Shown here piece after piece: positions 61,263-64,000 of a DNA stretch of 64,000 nt. Below the pieces are notes generated by a model that was given only the letters and a program-made list of their open reading frames with translations, had not been told where the DNA came from and ran no database searches. Made by a program: the position numbers and the translations under genes. The stretch spans positions 1 through 64,000 of the forward strand of contig JAJPII010000010.1 in the NCBI GenBank assembly GCA_021324825.1, written 5' to 3'. Numbering within the stretch: position 1 is the stretch's first letter; every line of letters starts with the position of its first letter. Source of the DNA: Spartobacteria bacterium. GTDB taxonomy: Bacteria; Verrucomicrobiota; Verrucomicrobiia; Chthoniobacterales; Chthoniobacteraceae.

Positions 61263-61267
61263 AAAAC

Positions 61268-61876
61268 TCAGTCCCGCGGGAACCCGTCCGCCGAGCCGTC
61301 GTCGGGCGGCTCGTAGCCCGGCAGAAGCGAGAACTTCACCGCGCTCACGAAAGCCAGGCCGGATTGCGCCGGCTCATCCAGTTCGTTCTCGGGCCCCTGA
61401 ATCCAATTGGCCGACAGAGGGAGGCCCTGCCCAAGGTTCAGCCCCGCGGGAATGCACGTGCCGTCCGCGCCGCCCGCGCCCGTCCATTCGTAAGGGGCGA
61501 GAGCCGTGTAAACCGGATCCGCGAGGGTGAATTTGCCCGAGTCATCCTCCGTTAATCCAAGAAACACGGTCTGAAGCCAGAGCTTCAAATAGCACGAGGC
61601 GCTCGGCTTGTGGAGTATCTTCCACCTTATCCGCTCCACGTTTGGCGAGGTGTTGAATTGCGGGGGGTAATACCCGGAGTCGGAGGAGCCGGGGCCGATG
61701 TAGCCTGAGAAGCCAGTCAGAGCGCGAAAATTCGCATAGGGCCGGTATTGGGTGAAATAATCGTCGTCGGAAGGCCAGTCAGGCAGATCGACGACGTTGT
61801 CCGCGTAGATGCTCTTCCAGCCCAGATAGATCAGAGGAGCCGGAGGCTGGGCGCAGCAATTGCAAGGGCTCCCCAT
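61268..61876 (-). CDS. Probable phage-type protein
   Basis: A 202-residue protein with a Cys-rich start (MGSPCNCCAQPPAPLIYLGW) and otherwise Pro/Gly/aromatic-rich beta-type sequence (SGYIGPGSSDSGYYPPQFNT). It starts 2 bp after the stop of the gene at 61,879, so it is in operon with it. I recognise no defined family; association with the tail-like neighbour is the basis of the phage label. It ends 5 bp from the ABC ATPase gene (convergent). Confidence 0.4.
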   Translation of the reverse strand: MGSPCNCCAQPPAPLIYLGWKSIYADNVVDLPDWPSDDDYFTQYRPYANFRALTGFSGYIGPGSSDSGYYPPQFNTSPNVERIRWKILHKPSASCYLKLWLQTVFLGLTEDDSGKFTLADPVYTALAPYEWTGAGGADGTCIPAGLNLGQGLPLSANWIQGPENELDEPAQSGLAFVSAVKFSLLPGYEPPDDGSADGFPRD

Positions 61877-61878
61877 AA

Positions 61879-64000
61879 TTAAGCCGGCGCAAAAGCGTGC
61901 CCGGCGGAGTAAGTCGCCGGATAGCTGAACCAGTCGCGGCACCGGGTGAACGTGTAAGTCTGGTTGCCGACGCCCGGCTGCAACCCGGTGACGCTCTTGT
62001 TATCGGACGCAACCGCGTACGGCGAGAGAAGCAGATACCCATTGTTCTCGTCGCTGTTTGGGATCGCCGCGTTCTGGTCGATGTAAAGCGACGTGATGGT
62101 GTAAGACGCCGAGGTGTCCACCGATACGCCGAGATACACCACGCCCGTTCCGCTGACCGGCAGGATGTATTGCGGATCATCGCCCACGGTCATGCCGCCC
62201 GGCCAAGCGTTCACGCCGCCGCCCAGCGCCGCGCCCTGCGGGCTGATCGTGCCGAACACCACTCGCACCTTCGGGCCGCCGGCATCCGTCGCGTCCAGCA
62301 CCTGGAAGGGAACCGGCCCCGCCGCCGAAGGCGCGGGAAGAGGCGGGGTGTTGCCGGTGGGCGTGCGGCTTGCGCCCGTGACGTTCGCCCGGTTCGTGGG
62401 CGCGCTCGTTTTCCGTTCTCCGCCGTTGCCTCTGGCCGAGGGCTTGCGACGGCGCGCGCCGCGCAACAGCTCGACCAAATCCCGCGGCGAGAGATGCGAG
62501 GCCGGGCCGAAGCCGATCTCCGTGCGCCCGGCGTCCACATCCTCGGTCACGGTCTGCACGGGCGCGTTCATCCCGGTCCATTCGGAGCGCCCGCCCGTGA
62601 GATTGATCGCGTTTCCAAGCCCGATGGCCCCGCCGACCTCCGCCTCCTCGGATGTGACGCTCCCTTCATAGTATAAAATGCTGACGGCCGCATACAACAT
62701 GGCCGCGACGCCCGTGGGGACCGCTTCGCCCACGTTGTAGCCGTTGAGGCAGCGGTACGTCTGCGACACGGCGTCCGTGGCCGTGTAATTCCAGATCAGC
62801 GGCAGCGCGTTGGATGCGCCGAACAGCGCGGCCACGGCGGGGTCGGGCGTATTTTGCGGCGTGTACGTCGCCCATGCGTACGCGGTGGCGGGCGCCGCCT
62901 TCACCTGCATCCAATCGCAGAGCGCTCCCGAGACAAGCTCGCGGGTCACTTCGCTGATGTCGCCCGGCGCGTCCGGAGGCGCCGGCGTGGAGTCGGGCGC
63001 CGTTTCCGCCGCCGAGTTGGGGTCATCGCTATTATTGCCGGCGTCCGCCGCATCCGCGGCGTCCAGGTCGACGGCATGCGTGTTTGCGACAATCGAAATA
63101 TCCCCCACGGGAATTGTCGCCATCGAACCGTCGGCTTTCTGGTACTGGCGCATCCACGGTTTCCTGGATCTCCACCAACTGAGGCAGCCAGTCGGGTTCC
63201 CCGCGCCGTCCTCCGGATTATCATCGCCGCCGTCGTCTTCCGAATTGGAGCTTCCCGGCACGGGTCTCGTAACGACGGGCTGATGCTGGTAGCTCGTGGC
63301 CGGCCCGCTCAACTCTATGGTCGCGCAGAGCGCTCCCACCTCCAGCCCGGTGGCGCCGTCGGGCTGGTAATCCTGCACGAGCGTGGTGTACGCGTCCGTA
63401 TCCACCGTCACCGTCTGCTCATAGTTGATGCAGACGCTCGGGCACACGAGGTCCTGGCGCGGCGTTATCGCAAGTCCCGTCCACGGGCTTTGCAGCGGCA
63501 CGTTCACCGCGCCCAGCGCCGACGCGCGACAAATGTTCAGCCGCGGCGCGGCCTGGCTGTAGTCCCACCAACCGATGGCGTCGGGCGTCCAGCGCAACAC
63601 CGCCTTTATAGCCTCCGCGCAGGTTATGTTCACCCGCTCGTTGGCCGGCGGGCAGACCGTGGAGACGTTGATGTCGCCGATGGCGATCGGGACGCCGCAT
63701 TTCTCGACGGCCCAGTTCAGGATCTCCGTTATCTGGTCATTGATGGAAATCGGGTTGCCGGAAATATCCTGCCCAAGTATGAGCCGCGTCCTGGGCGTCG
63801 AGACGATGGAATACACGGGCGGGCTGCCGCTCCCGGTCATCACGTTCCAGCTTTGGTGAAACACCAGTTTCTCCAGGTACCACCACGGCCCGCTGATCTT
63901 ACAGGCTTGCGATTCCGCCGCGCCCGATCCCCGCGCCGGACTTTTCGTCACGACGCCAGCAAACCACGGAGAGCCATCCCGCTCTATCGAACACGCGCCG
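61879..64000 (-). CDS. Phage tail (hub-like) protein, partial at window edge
   Basis: At least 690 residues; the frame is open to the window edge (a GTG at 63,951 is probably internal, since the preceding codons read IERDGSPWFAGVVTK). Segments that look like tail-hub or baseplate proteins: GDINVSTVCPPANERVNITC, AIKAVLRWTPDAIGWWDYSQ and then a pattern of LNICRASALGAVNVPL. A long Asp/Ala/Pro-rich, low-complexity insert (about 250-330) and a Gly/Ser-rich beta C-terminus follow. Phage or phage-derived origin is likely but not proven. Confidence 0.55.
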   Translation of the reverse strand, partial: GACSIERDGSPWFAGVVTKSPARGSGAAESQACKISGPWWYLEKLVFHQSWNVMTGSGSPPVYSIVSTPRTRLILGQDISGNPISINDQITEILNWAVEKCGVPIAIGDINVSTVCPPANERVNITCAEAIKAVLRWTPDAIGWWDYSQAAPRLNICRASALGAVNVPLQSPWTGLAITPRQDLVCPSVCINYEQTVTVDTDAYTTLVQDYQPDGATGLEVGALCATIELSGPATSYQHQPVVTRPVPGSSNSEDDGGDDNPEDGAGNPTGCLSWWRSRKPWMRQYQKADGSMATIPVGDISIVANTHAVDLDAADAADAGNNSDDPNSAAETAPDSTPAPPDAPGDISEVTRELVSGALCDWMQVKAAPATAYAWATYTPQNTPDPAVAALFGASNALPLIWNYTATDAVSQTYRCLNGYNVGEAVPTGVAAMLYAAVSILYYEGSVTSEEAEVGGAIGLGNAINLTGGRSEWTGMNAPVQTVTEDVDAGRTEIGFGPASHLSPRDLVELLRGARRRKPSARGNGGERKTSAPTNRANVTGASRTPTGNTPPLPAPSAAGPVPFQVLDATDAGGPKVRVVFGTISPQGAALGGGVNAWPGGMTVGDDPQYILPVSGTGVVYLGVSVDTSASYTITSLYIDQNAAIPNSDENNGYLLLSPYAVASDNKSVTGLQPGVGNQTYTFTRCRDWFSYPATYSAGHAFAPA

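Overview
The window is GC-rich bacterial DNA, most likely from a member of the Verrucomicrobiota. This is an inference from the overall gene content (menaquinone made through futalosine, an AguA/AguB pair, many lineage-type conserved unknowns, verrucomicrobial-looking phage genes), not from a marker gene. It falls into an accessory part (about 1-23,550) and a chromosomal part (about 23,600-64,000), joined at a tRNA-Val(GAC) gene on the minus strand (23,527-23,601).

Accessory part. A 24-bp copy of the 3' end of the tRNA-Val gene lies at 2,299-2,322 and matches 23,526-23,549 inside the tRNA. These are the att sites of a ~21-kb integrated element (called B here). A second island (A) abuts on the left: only its end is visible, with a small regulator, an excisionase-like protein and a tyrosine integrase whose last codons run through the att repeat. 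B starts with its own integrase (2,394-3,689) and an opposed excisionase-like gene. It then carries a region with two tandem copies of a structured, probably RNA-coding element (4,801-5,082) in front of a DUF4238 gene; a minus-strand mobilisation operon (MobC, MOBP-type relaxase, ECF-like sigma factor, small protein, all overlapping); a UPF0175/PIN toxin-antitoxin pair; two convergent genes sharing an unusual domain; a small tyrosine recombinase gene bracketed by inverted core-like sites; and a plus-strand run with membrane/coiled-coil proteins, a VirD4-type coupling ATPase without its own membrane segment, and a membrane partner. ArdA antirestriction, a frameshifted third integrase and a SPARTA defence operon (TIR-APAZ plus short Argonaute) complete it. 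No VirB4 or other type IV secretion channel gene is seen, so B looks like an integrative mobilizable element that needs a helper.

Chromosomal part. Plus-strand run: small membrane proteins, TPR protein, AguB and AguA (agmatine to putrescine), a C39-like protease, HemB, then GcvT-GcvH. BioD (minus), TsaD, a single-domain response regulator and a 2,414-residue coiled-coil protein with 60-67 residue internal repeats follow, then OsmC, RibD, a GspF/PilC-type protein and two Hsp20 genes. Minus-strand housekeeping genes are MqnC, PyrD, MnmE, AccA, a LysM/L,D-transpeptidase-like protein, an unknown and AcpP. PanD, TrpA, a DCC-lipase-maturation-factor fusion, a DUF1015 protein and a three-gene sugar ABC transporter come next.

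The right edge (61,268-64,000) holds two minus-strand genes that look like phage tail genes, the larger one running off the window. The strongest candidates for a second look are the SPARTA operon and its setting beside the tRNA, the duplicated structured element with a compensatory base change, the recombinase cassette with inverted core sites, the sigma factor inside the mobilisation operon, and the split coupling-protein arrangement.
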